Positions 44,871-53,038 of a DNA stretch of 64,000 nucleotides are shown in pieces. Source of the stretch: PALSA-612 sp963755155. GTDB taxonomy: Bacteria; Actinomycetota; Thermoleophilia; Gaiellales; Gaiellaceae. A model generated the notes under the pieces. That model worked only from the letters and a program-made list of their open reading frames with translations, did not search any database and was not told the DNA's origin. Made by a program: the position numbers and the translations under genes. Where the stretch lies: assembly GCA_963755155.1 (NCBI GenBank), contig CAVWIV010000004.1:186001-250000 (forward strand). Reading direction: 5' to 3'. Position 1 is the stretch's first letter. Each line of letters opens with the position of its first letter.

Positions 44871-46107
44871 TCAGGTCAGCCAGGCCATCGTCTTCGTCGT
44901 CAGGCGGTCGAGGACGTCCACGGCCAACTCCAGGTGCTCCGCCTTCGTGTCCTCGAGCTTCGTGTGCGAGAGGCCGCGAAGGCTCTGGCAGAACAGCATC
45001 ACCGTCGGCACGCCGGCGCGCGAGACCTCGGCGGCGTCGTGCAGCGGGCCCGAGGGCAGGCGATGCGACGTCGGCGTCACCTCGAGAATCGCCTCGTCGC
45101 AGAGCTCGACCAGCTCGGGGTGGAAGAGGATCGGCTCGATCGACCAGATCTTGGCGAACGACACTTCGATCGATTCCTCGGCGGCGAAGCGCTCCGAGCA
45201 CGCCTTCGCGTCGGCGAGCATCGCGGCGAGCGACCCGGCGTCGAGGTGGCGCTGGTCGAGCAGCTGCTCCGCCGTCTCGACGACCGACGTGACGATGCCC
45301 GGCTTGCAGACGACGCCGCCCGACGTGCACACGGCGCCGCCACCGGCACGCTCCGCGATGTGCCGTAGCTCCAGCGCGAGCTTGGCGGCGCCGGCGAGGG
45401 CATCGCGCCGCGCGTCCATCGGGGTCGAGCCGGCGTGCGCGGCCTGGCCCTTCCACGTGACGAGGTGGCGCTCGACGCCGAACGTCCCCAGCACGACGCC
45501 GAGCGGCAGATCCAGCGACTCGAGCACCGGGCCCTGCTCGATGTGCAGCTCGAGGTAGGCGGCCGCGTTCTCGAGCTGTGAGCGCGCCTCGATCGCGCGG
45601 TCGAGGTCGACGCCGTGCTCGGCGAGCGCAGCCGGCAAGGCGACGCCGTCGGCATCGCGCCGCTCGCGCAGCTCGTCCTGGTCGGCCATCGAGCCGGCAG
45701 CCGCGCTCGACCCGAAGAGGGAGCGGCCGAAGCGCGCGCCCTCCTCGTCGGCCCAGTTGACGAGGCGCACGGTGACCGCCGGCTCGCCCTCCTCGGCCAG
45801 CCGCCGCAGCACCTCGACGCCGCCCATGAGGTTGAGGCAGCCGTCGAGCCAGCCGCCGTTCGGCACGGAGTCGATGTGCCCGCCGATGAGCAGCGCGCGC
45901 TCGGAGGCGCCGCGCAGCGTGAACCACTGGTTACCGGCCGCGTCGATCTCCTCGTCGACGGGCACTGCCGCCAGCTTCCCGCGGAGCCACTCGCGCGCCC
46001 GCTCCCACGTCTCCGTCCAGGCGACGCGCTGGGCGCCCTACCTCGTCTCCGGTCAGCTCCTGGAGCTCGCGCAGCTCGTCGACCGTGCGTGAGGGTGTCA
46101 GTGGCAC
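44871..46107 (-). CDS. N-carbamoyl-amino acid amidohydrolase / beta-ureidopropionase type (M20 family, one frameshift)
   Basis: About 411 residues. The two-metal site is visible: 'LLIGGHIDSVPNGGWLDG', 'NWADEEGARFGRSLFGS' and 'LELHIEQGPVLES'. The dimerisation domain has 'GQAAHAGSTPMDARRDALAGAAKLALEL'. This subfamily opens N-carbamoyl amino acids, ureidopropionate, allantoate or ureidoglycolate to release ammonia and CO2. The N terminus 'VPLTPSRTVDELRELQELTGDEV' (GTG 46107) is split from the rest by one extra base near 46039. With hydantoinase and importer across the promoter, it probably hydrolyses the hydantoinase product. Only 31 bases separate it from the divergent permease start. Confidence 0.85.
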
Positions 46108-46138
46108 TCCCTGATCCTAAAACGTGGTACGAAGTGCC

Positions 46139-46990
46139 ATGACGCGCCGCACGATCTTCCGCATCGTGATGCTGCCGATCGTCCTCGTCTTCCTATGGGC
46201 CGTCTACGAGGGCTACCGGTGGCTGTGGTTGGAGACGGGCTGGACGAAGCCGTTCGCGGTCAATGCCTACACGATGCCCCATCTCCACGACGTCTTCGGC
46301 GAGCTCTTCGTGCGGACGCACGAGGGCGGCCCGTACCTGGGCGAGCTGCTGTGGCACGCAGCGGTCTTCACGGCGAAAGAGGCGGCGCTGGGCTTCGCCA
46401 TCGGCGCCGTTGCCGGGTTCGCGCTCGGGGTGCTGCTCTCCCAGTTCGCCGTGCTGCGCCGGGGCGTGATGCCGTACGTAGTCGCCTCGCAGACGATCCC
46501 TTTGATCGCGATCGCGCCCATCGTCGTGATCGGCCTGGGCAATCTCGAGATCGCCGGCTGGACGCCCGACGACTGGATGCGCGTAGCGGTCATCTCCGCG
46601 TATCTCACGTTCTTCCCCGTAACGGTCAACACGATCCGCGGGCTGCAGTCGGCGGATCCGTGGGCGCTCGAGCTCATGCACTCGTATGCGGCGAGCAACT
46701 GGAAGGTGCTCTGGAAGCTGCGGGTGCCGTCGGCGCTTCCCTATCTCTTCGCCGCCTTCAAGATTGCGGCCACGGCCAGCGTCGTCGGCGCGATCATCGG
46801 CGAGGCGCCCTCCTCGATCCAGGAGGGGCTCGGCGGGCAGATTGTGTTCTTCAACCAGTACTACACGCTCAATCCGGAGCAACTGTGGGCGACCAACGTC
46901 GTCGCAGCCATGCTCGGCATCGGCTTCTTCCTCGTCATCGTCGTTGCCGAGACGATTGTCGTGCGGCGCGCCCCGGAGCACCTGGTGTGA
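46139..46990 (+). CDS. ABC transporter permease (SsuC/ThiX type), first of two
   Basis: 283 residues, about six helices. 'EAALGFAIGAVAGFALGVLLSQFAVLRRGVMPYVVASQTIPLIAIAPIVVIGLG' and 'FFPVTVNTIRGLQSADPWALELMHSYAASNWKVLWKLRVPSALPYLFAAFKIAATASVVGAIIGE' are signatures of nitrate/sulfonate/pyrimidine-type importers. An insertion 'NLEIAGWTPDDWMRV' is unlike the second permease at 47790. ATG 46139 chosen. The stop overlaps the GTG of the ATPase gene. Confidence 0.9.
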   Translation: MTRRTIFRIVMLPIVLVFLWAVYEGYRWLWLETGWTKPFAVNAYTMPHLHDVFGELFVRTHEGGPYLGELLWHAAVFTAKEAALGFAIGAVAGFALGVLLSQFAVLRRGVMPYVVASQTIPLIAIAPIVVIGLGNLEIAGWTPDDWMRVAVISAYLTFFPVTVNTIRGLQSADPWALELMHSYAASNWKVLWKLRVPSALPYLFAAFKIAATASVVGAIIGEAPSSIQEGLGGQIVFFNQYYTLNPEQLWATNVVAAMLGIGFFLVIVVAETIVVRRAPEHLV

Positions 46991-47793
46991 CCACGCAAAC
47001 CGTCGTGTCGATGAGCGGCGTGTCGAAGGTGTTCGACAAGGCCGGCGTCACCGCTCTCGAGGACATCGACCTCGATGTCGGCAAGGGCGAGTTCATATCG
47101 TTGATCGGGCCGTCCGGATGCGGTAAGTCGACGTTGCTCCGCATCATGGGAGACATAGTCGAGCCGAGCACCGGCGAGATCAGCGTCAACGGCAAGCCGA
47201 CACGGCGAGCGCGGCTCGACGGTGACTACGGCATCGTCTTCCAGTCGCCCGTCCTCTACGACTGGCGGACGGTGGCGAAGAACATCGCGTTGCCGCTGGA
47301 GATGCTCGGCTGGAACCGCGCGCGCCGCGCCCAGCGTGTGCGCGAGATGGTGGAGCTCGTCGAGCTCACCGGCTTCGAGAACCATCATCCGTGGCAACTC
47401 TCGGGCGGCATGCAGCAGCGGGTCTCTATCGCGCGTGCGTTCTCGTTCTCACCTGCCCTGCTGCTGATGGACGAGCCGTTCGGCGCGTTGGACGAGATGA
47501 CGCGTGAACGGCTGAACAACGAGCTGCTGCACGTGTGGGCCGAGACGCAGTCGACGGTGATCTTCGTGACTCACTCGATCGCCGAGGCCGTCTTTCTCTC
47601 CACGCAAGTTGTCGTTATGTCGCCGCGGCCCGGCCGGATCAGCGGCACCGTCGACATCGACCTGCCACAGCCGCGCACGGCCGAGACACGGGAGCAGCCA
47701 CGATTCTTCGAGCTCGTCACGGAAGTCCGCGAGCTGCTGCACATGATCGGCGCCGACGAGGTCGAGGAAGTGCTCTCGGAAGAAGCCGGATGA
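46987..47793 (+). CDS. ABC transporter ATP-binding protein (SsuB/TauB/ThiZ type)
   Basis: 268 residues, GTG start 46987 inside the upstream stop. 'SLIGPSGCGKSTLLRIMGDIVEPSTGEI' (Walker A), 'YGIVFQSPVLYDWRTVAKNIALPLEML', 'QLSGGMQQRVSIARAFSFSPALLLMDEPFGALDEMTRERLN' (signature, Walker B, D-loop), 'FVTHSIAEAVFLSTQVVVMSPRPGRI'. Energises the two unlike permeases on either side. ATGA overlap with the next gene. Confidence 0.92.
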   Translation: MTTQTVVSMSGVSKVFDKAGVTALEDIDLDVGKGEFISLIGPSGCGKSTLLRIMGDIVEPSTGEISVNGKPTRRARLDGDYGIVFQSPVLYDWRTVAKNIALPLEMLGWNRARRAQRVREMVELVELTGFENHHPWQLSGGMQQRVSIARAFSFSPALLLMDEPFGALDEMTRERLNNELLHVWAETQSTVIFVTHSIAEAVFLSTQVVVMSPRPGRISGTVDIDLPQPRTAETREQPRFFELVTEVRELLHMIGADEVEEVLSEEAG

Positions 47794-48575
47794 CCGCTGC
47801 CAGCCCTGCCCTCGTGCGTCTGCGGGAATGGCTACCGGCAATCGTCGTGTTCGGGGTCGGCATCCTCGCGTGGCAGTGGATCCTGCCCGAAGTCCTCAAC
47901 ATCGAGCGCTACCTCCTGCCGCCCTTCTGGGATGTGATGACGACGTTCTGGAACGAGCGGGACACGCTGTGGAGCGCCGGCTGGTTCACGTTCAAGGAGG
48001 CGGTCGGCGGCTTCCTGCTAGGCAGCGGTGCGGCGTTCGTCTTCGCTCTCTTACTCGCTCGCTGGCGCCCGTTCGGCGATGCACTGATGCCGTACATGAT
48101 CGCCGCCAACGCGATCCCGATCATCGCGTTCGCGCCCATCGCGAACGCATGGTTCGGCACGCTCAGCCCGTGGTCGAAGATATTCATCGCCGCCGTGCTC
48201 TGTTTCTTCCCGGTACTGGTCAACACGCTGCGCGGGCTGACGTCGGTGCGCCCCGAGTCGCTCGAGCTGATGCGCTCATATGCGGCGGGCGAGGCCTCGA
48301 TATTCCGCTGCGTGCGCATTCCGACGAGCCTGCCCTTCGTCTTCTCCGCCTTGAAGGTCGCGTCGGTGCTGGCCATGATCGGAGCCGTCGTAGGTGACTA
48401 CTTCGGAGGGTCCACCACGGCGCTCGGCGTTCAGATCCAGAGCTCGGTCGCGCTCGCACAGTACGAGATGGCCTGGGCGGCAATCGTGGTTGCAAGCCTC
48501 CTCGGGCTCGCGTTCTATGCGACGATCGCTCTCGTCGAGCGATACGCACTGCGATGGCATCCGTCATCGAGATAG
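47790..48575 (+). CDS. ABC transporter permease (SsuC/ThiX type), second of two
   Basis: 261 residues, about six helices. 'EAVGGFLLGSGAAFVFALLLARWRPFGDALMPYMIAANAIPIIAFAPI' and 'FFPVLVNTLRGLTSVRPESLELMRSYAAGEASIFRCVRIPTSLPFVFSALKVASVLAMIGAVVGDYFGG' match the same family as the first permease. Two different permease genes imply a heterodimeric channel, whereas many family members have one permease gene. ATG 47790 overlaps the ATPase stop. Confidence 0.9.
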   Translation: MTAASPALVRLREWLPAIVVFGVGILAWQWILPEVLNIERYLLPPFWDVMTTFWNERDTLWSAGWFTFKEAVGGFLLGSGAAFVFALLLARWRPFGDALMPYMIAANAIPIIAFAPIANAWFGTLSPWSKIFIAAVLCFFPVLVNTLRGLTSVRPESLELMRSYAAGEASIFRCVRIPTSLPFVFSALKVASVLAMIGAVVGDYFGGSTTALGVQIQSSVALAQYEMAWAAIVVASLLGLAFYATIALVERYALRWHPSSR

Positions 48576-48591
48576 CAAGGAGGGAGGGCGA

Positions 48592-49704
48592 ATGAAGAGA
48601 AGGAAGTGGTATGCGGCGGCAGCGGCCGTCGTGGCCCTGTCGGCGCTCGCGGCCACGAGCCTGGCGACAGCGGGCGGCTCTGGGGGCCAGCAACTGACGA
48701 AGATCACCTTCCAGAGCAAGTGGGTCGTGCAGTCCCAGTTCGCCGGCTACTACGTGGCGAAGGCTAAGGGCTACTACAAGCAGCTCGGCCTCGACGTGAC
48801 CATCAAGCCGGGCGGCCCCGACATCAGCCCGGAGCAGGTCGTGCTCGGCGGGCAGGCGCAAATCGGCACCAACTGGATGCCTAGCCTGCTCACGCAGCGC
48901 GACACTGGTAGCGATCTCGTCAACATCGGTCAGGTGTACGCACGGAGCGGCACGACCGAGGTGACGTTCAAGTCGAGCGGGATCAACACCTTCAAGAAGA
49001 TGAAGGGGAAGAAGTTCGGCGTCTGGATCCTCGGCAACGAGTTCGAGCAGCAGGCCGCGCTCGTGAAGAACGGCCTCGACCCGAAGAAAGACGTGACCCT
49101 CGTCAAGCAGAACTTCGACATGGTCGCGTTCCTCAATGGCGAGATCGACGCCGCCTCGGCGATGACGTACAACGAGCTCGCGCAGGTGCTGGAGACGAAG
49201 AACCCGAAGACGGACAAGCTCTACACCCTCAAGGACCTCAACGTCTTCAAGATGTCCGCGATCGGCACCGGAATGCTCCAGGACGGGATCTTCGTCCGGG
49301 GCGACTGGATCAAGAGCAAGGCGAACCAGGCGACTGCCACGAAGTTCCTGCAGGCGTCGTTCCGGGGCTGGATCTACTGCCGGAGCCACGTGAAGGAGTG
49401 CGTGAACATCGTGCTCGCAAACGGCCCCGCACTGCCGCGTGGCCACCAGACGTGGCAGATGAACGAGGTCAACAAGCTCATCTGGCCGAACAAGCTCGGG
49501 ATCGGGATCATGGACCCGGCGCAGTTCGCGCTCACCGCTCAGATCGCGCTGAAGTACGGGGTCATCAAGAAGAAGGCCTCCAAGAGCGCCTACACCACGA
49601 AGTACGCGAAGGCCGCAGTCGCAGCTCTCAAGAAGCAGGGCGTCGACGTCACCGGCAAGAGCTACAAGCCGGTTCTCGTCAAGCTGAAGGAAGGCGGAAA
49701 GTAG
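48592..49704 (+). CDS. ABC transporter substrate-binding protein (NMT1/THI5-like)
   Basis: 370 residues, strong ribosome site (AAGGAGGGAGG) before ATG 48592. Signal 'MKRRKWYAAAAAVVALSALAATSLATA', no lipobox. The mature part 'KITFQSKWVVQSQFAGYYVAKAKGYYKQLGLDVTIKPGGPDISPEQVVLGGQAQIG' is the NMT1/THI5-like pattern seen in binding proteins for pyrimidines, riboflavin, taurine and nitrate. The C-terminal part is very lysine-rich. The hydantoinase 29 bases downstream makes a cyclic ureide or pyrimidine the likely ligand; direct ligand residues cannot be named. Confidence 0.88.
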   Translation: MKRRKWYAAAAAVVALSALAATSLATAGGSGGQQLTKITFQSKWVVQSQFAGYYVAKAKGYYKQLGLDVTIKPGGPDISPEQVVLGGQAQIGTNWMPSLLTQRDTGSDLVNIGQVYARSGTTEVTFKSSGINTFKKMKGKKFGVWILGNEFEQQAALVKNGLDPKKDVTLVKQNFDMVAFLNGEIDAASAMTYNELAQVLETKNPKTDKLYTLKDLNVFKMSAIGTGMLQDGIFVRGDWIKSKANQATATKFLQASFRGWIYCRSHVKECVNIVLANGPALPRGHQTWQMNEVNKLIWPNKLGIGIMDPAQFALTAQIALKYGVIKKKASKSAYTTKYAKAAVAALKKQGVDVTGKSYKPVLVKLKEGGK

Positions 49705-49733
49705 GCAACTAGCCGAGAGAGGGGGATCCCGCA

Positions 49734-51149
49734 ATGTCCGTGCTCATCAAAGGTGGTCGTGTCGTCACCGCCGCCGACGACTACGTCGCCGACGTGTTCT
49801 GCGACGGCGAGCGGATCTCCCTCATCGGCGAGTCGCTGGAGGTCTCAGCGGATCAGGTGATCGACGCGGCCGGGAAGTACGTGCTTCCCGGCTGCATCGA
49901 CCCGCACACGCATCTCGAGATGCCGTTCGGCGGCACGGTGACGATCGACGACGTCGAGTCGGGACAGACCGCGGCTGCCTTCGGCGGCACGACCTGCCAC
50001 GTCGACTTCGTCATCCAAACGCCTGGCTCGACGTTCGCCGACGCGCTCACCGACTGGCGGGCGAAGGCAGACGGCAAGCAGATCATCGACATGGGCTACC
50101 ACATGGCCGTCACCGACCTGAAGGAGGGCGGCTCGCTCGAGGAGCTCGCGTCGCTGCCCGAGCAGGGCGTCACGTCGTACAAGCTCTTCATGGCGTACAA
50201 GGGCGCGCTCATGGTCGACGACGAGACGCTCTTCAAGACGATGGAGGTGGCCGCCGAGACGGGCGCGCTCGTGATGGTGCACGCCGAGAACGGCGACGCC
50301 ATCGACGTGCTCGTGAAGAAGGCGCTGGCCGAGGGGCACACCGAGCCGCACTGGCACGCGCTCACGCGGCCCCCCGAGACCGAAGGGGAGGCGACGAACC
50401 GGGCCATCCAGCTGGCACGCGTCGCCGGCTGCCCGCTCTACGTCGTCCACGTCTCGTGCCGCGAGGCCGTCGAGCCGATCCAGCGGGCGCGCGACGAGGG
50501 CTGGAACGTCTGGGGCGAGACGTGCACGCAGTACTTCTTCGTCGATTACACCTTCCTCGAGCGGCCGGACTTCGAGGGCGCGAAGTACGTCTACACACCG
50601 CCGCCGCGCGAGAAGAAGAACCAGGACCTCCTCTGGAACGCGGTGCGGACGGACGTGTTGTCGGCGATCTCTACCGACCACTGCGCGTTCACGTGGTCGG
50701 AGCAGAAGGCGATGGGCCGCGACGACTTCTCGAAGATCCCGAACGGCGGCCCGGGCATCGAAAATCGGCTGCAGATGATCCATTCCTTCGGCGTGCTGGA
50801 GGGGCGGATCACGCTCAACCGCATGGTCGAGCTCTTGGCGACGAACCCGGCGCGGCTCTTCGGCCTCTATCCGCGCAAGGGGACGATCGCCGTCGGCTCG
50901 GACGCCGACATCGTCATCTTCGATCCCGAGAAGAAAGTGACGATCTCCGCGGCGACGCAGAAGTCGAAGACGGACTACAACCTCTTCGAGGGCACGGAGG
51001 TGACCGGGTCGCCCGAGACCGTGCTCGTGCGCGGCACGGTCGTGGTGGACGGCGACGAGCTCAAGGTCGAACCGGGGTTCGGCCAGTACGTCGCGCGTGC
51101 GCGGTTCGGCGAGGAGCTAGCTTCCCGCGCGATGCACGAGACCGTCTAG
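49734..51149 (+). CDS. hydA: Dihydropyrimidinase / hydantoinase
   Basis: 471 residues, full family length. Opens the ring of dihydrouracil, dihydrothymine or hydantoins. The binuclear zinc site is complete: H58 and H60 in 'GCIDPHTHLEMP', carboxylated K150 in 'GVTSYKLFMAYKG', H183 in 'MVHAENGD', H239 in 'LYVVHVSC' and D315 in 'AISTDHCAF'. 'YTPPPREKKNQDLLW' also fits D-hydantoinases and dihydropyrimidinases. Fifth gene of the rightward importer operon; the product would be the substrate of the divergent M20 amidohydrolase. Its last 33 bases overlap the convergent lyase gene. Dihydropyrimidine versus hydantoin preference is not resolvable here. Confidence 0.95.
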   Translation: MSVLIKGGRVVTAADDYVADVFCDGERISLIGESLEVSADQVIDAAGKYVLPGCIDPHTHLEMPFGGTVTIDDVESGQTAAAFGGTTCHVDFVIQTPGSTFADALTDWRAKADGKQIIDMGYHMAVTDLKEGGSLEELASLPEQGVTSYKLFMAYKGALMVDDETLFKTMEVAAETGALVMVHAENGDAIDVLVKKALAEGHTEPHWHALTRPPETEGEATNRAIQLARVAGCPLYVVHVSCREAVEPIQRARDEGWNVWGETCTQYFFVDYTFLERPDFEGAKYVYTPPPREKKNQDLLWNAVRTDVLSAISTDHCAFTWSEQKAMGRDDFSKIPNGGPGIENRLQMIHSFGVLEGRITLNRMVELLATNPARLFGLYPRKGTIAVGSDADIVIFDPEKKVTISAATQKSKTDYNLFEGTEVTGSPETVLVRGTVVVDGDELKVEPGFGQYVARARFGEELASRAMHETV

Positions 51150-51992
51150 GCGCCGGCCCAGCTGCTCTTCCAGCCAGCGCGCGACGTCGATGAGCGCATC
51201 CAGGTCGATGCCTGTCTCGACGCCCTCGCCGTGGAGGAGATAGACGAGGTCTTCCGTCGCGACGTTGCCGGTGGCGTTGGGCGCGAACGGGCAGCCGCCG
51301 GCGCCGCCGACCGACGCGTCGAACACGGTCGCGCCGGCATGGAGCGCCGCGTACGCGCACGCGATCGCAGTGTTGCGCGTGTTGTGCAGATGGACGCCGA
51401 TGGGGACGCCGAGCACCAGGCCTGACTCGACGAGCTTCGTAGCCTGCGAGGGAACCGCGACCCCGATCGTGTCTGCAAAGACGACCTCTGCGGCGCCGGC
51501 GGCACTTGCTCGGCGGCCTAGCTCCAGCACCCTCCCCGGGTCCACAGCGCCCTCGAACGGACAGCCGAACGCGACGCTGATCGTGGCCGTTGCGCGGATG
51601 CCGTCCTGCGCAGCACTCAGAAGAATCGTCTCGGCCGCAGCGACGGCCTCCTCGACGGAGGCGTTCGCGTTGCGTCGGCTGAAATTCTCGGTCGCCGCGA
51701 AGGTCAGGTGCGCCTCCTCGAGCCCAACCGCCTTGAGCCGCTCATAGCCCCGCTCGTTGAGGACGAGACCTGCGTAGACAACGCCCTCGCGACGGTCGAG
51801 CGCGGCAACGACTTCCTCCGCGCCCGCCAGCGCCGGCACGCGATCGTCGCGGACGAAGCTGACCGCCTCGATCCGCGGCACGCCGGCCGCCGCGAGCCGG
51901 TTGCTGAGCGCGGCCCGCACGGCCGGAGCGAGGACGACGTCCTCGTTCTGAAGGCCGTCGCGCGGCCCGACGTCGCAGACCGTGACGTTCAC
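51117..51992 (-). CDS. Hydroxymethylglutaryl-CoA lyase-like protein
   Basis: 291 residues, HMGL/DRE-TIM barrel, close to the length of HMG-CoA lyase (about 300). Metal and catalytic features: 'VCDVGPRDGLQNE', 'EAVSFVRDDRVPALAGAEEV', 'VPIGVHLHNTRNTAIACAYAAL' and the loop 'GGAGGCPFAPNATGNVATEDLVYLLHGEGVETGIDLDAL', which keeps the catalytic Cys but has 'NATGN' where HMG-CoA lyase usually has 'GASGN'. HMG-CoA lyase makes acetyl-CoA and acetoacetate in leucine breakdown, but no other leucine genes are here, so a related hydroxyacyl-CoA may be the substrate. GTG start overlaps the ureohydrolase stop (GTGA). Confidence 0.85.
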   Translation of the reverse strand: MNVTVCDVGPRDGLQNEDVVLAPAVRAALSNRLAAAGVPRIEAVSFVRDDRVPALAGAEEVVAALDRREGVVYAGLVLNERGYERLKAVGLEEAHLTFAATENFSRRNANASVEEAVAAAETILLSAAQDGIRATATISVAFGCPFEGAVDPGRVLELGRRASAAGAAEVVFADTIGVAVPSQATKLVESGLVLGVPIGVHLHNTRNTAIACAYAALHAGATVFDASVGGAGGCPFAPNATGNVATEDLVYLLHGEGVETGIDLDALIDVARWLEEQLGRRLDGLVHRAGS

Positions 51993-52936
51993 GGCGCCAC
52001 CGCCCGGAGCGCGAGGAGCTCCCAGGCGACATTCGCAGCCGCCAGCGCCGTCGTCTGCCCCGGTCCGTCGTACGGCGGCGACACCTCGACCACGTCGGCG
52101 CCGGCGAGCGCAATCCCCTTCAGCGAACGGAGGAACGCGATCGCCTCAGCCGTGGAGAACCCGGCCACCTCCGGCGTGCCCGTGCCGGGCGCATAGGCCG
52201 GATCGAGGAAGTCGACGTCGAAGGACAGGAAGACCGGTCGATCGCCGACGCGATCGTGCACGAGCTTGCCGTACGCCTCAGGCCCGAGCCCGCGTAGCTC
52301 CTCGCTCGGGATGACCTGGAAGCCGAGCGCGCGGCCGTCATCGAGGTCGGAGCCCTGGAAGAGCGGCCCGCGCATGCCCGCCTGCACCGACGCCGCCGGG
52401 TCGATCAGCCCTTCCTCGGCGGCGCGGCGAAAGGTCGTCCCGTGGAAATAGCGCTGGTCGAAGTACTCGTCCCAGGTGTCGCCGTGCGCGTCGAGCTGCA
52501 CGAGCGCGAGCGGCCCGTGGCGCGTGGCGATGACGCGCAGCTCTGCGAGCGTGATCGAGTGGTCGCCGCCGAGCGCGAGCGGGAACGCGCCGGCCTCGAC
52601 GATCGGCGCAAGCGCTTCCTCGATGCGGCGATACGTGCCCTCGGTGTCACCCGGCGCGACCGGTAGGTCGCCGTAGTCGACGATCGACAGCGCGTCGCAA
52701 AGGTCGATGCCGAAGCCGGAGTGAAACGGCCGCAGCAGCGCTGACGCGGAGCGGATCGCCTCAGGCCCAAAGCGCGCACCAGGACGAAAGGTGACGGCCG
52801 TGTCGAACGGGATGCCGTAGACGGCGGCGTCGACGCCAGCCAGGTCGGTCACGTGCGGGAGCCGCATGAACGTCCGCACGCCCGCGAACCGCGGGTAGAC
52901 GCGAGCGTCGATCGGCCGGTACGGCGGCCCCGTCAT
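51989..52936 (-). CDS. speB: Agmatinase-family ureohydrolase
   Basis: 315 residues. The two-manganese site is complete: H126 in 'GGDHSITL', D149, H151 and D153 in 'DAHGDTWD', D240 and D242 in 'LSFDVDFLDPAYAPGTGTPEV'. 'HGTTFRRAAEEGLIDP' and 'GMRGPLF' fit the agmatinase/guanidinobutyrase branch. It would release urea from agmatine (giving putrescine) or guanidinobutyrate (giving GABA); either product feeds the polyamine genes at 16-34 kb. Coupled to the lyase gene by GTGA. Related ureohydrolases also act on guanidine or proclavaminate-like substrates, so the call is at family level. Confidence 0.88.
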   Translation of the reverse strand: MTGPPYRPIDARVYPRFAGVRTFMRLPHVTDLAGVDAAVYGIPFDTAVTFRPGARFGPEAIRSASALLRPFHSGFGIDLCDALSIVDYGDLPVAPGDTEGTYRRIEEALAPIVEAGAFPLALGGDHSITLAELRVIATRHGPLALVQLDAHGDTWDEYFDQRYFHGTTFRRAAEEGLIDPAASVQAGMRGPLFQGSDLDDGRALGFQVIPSEELRGLGPEAYGKLVHDRVGDRPVFLSFDVDFLDPAYAPGTGTPEVAGFSTAEAIAFLRSLKGIALAGADVVEVSPPYDGPGQTTALAAANVAWELLALRAVAP

Positions 52937-53008
52937 GCGCTCGATCCGAGCCAGGTCATCGGCGACGCCATTCTAGGACCTGCCCCTCTCAGATTAAGGC
53001 TCTGTTGA

Positions 53009-53029
53009 GGGGTCTGACCCCGGACATGT
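53009..53029. repeat. Intergenic palindromic element, copy B
   Basis: GGGGTC-T-GACCCC (53009-53021) followed by GGACATGT (53022-53029), in the 102-base gap between the ureohydrolase start and the dehydrogenase stop. It is an exact reverse-complement match, 21 bases long, to 1619-1639. The flanking sequence differs from copy A and the second outer arm is not preserved. Confidence 0.7.
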
Positions 53030-53038
53030 CCTAAAGAG

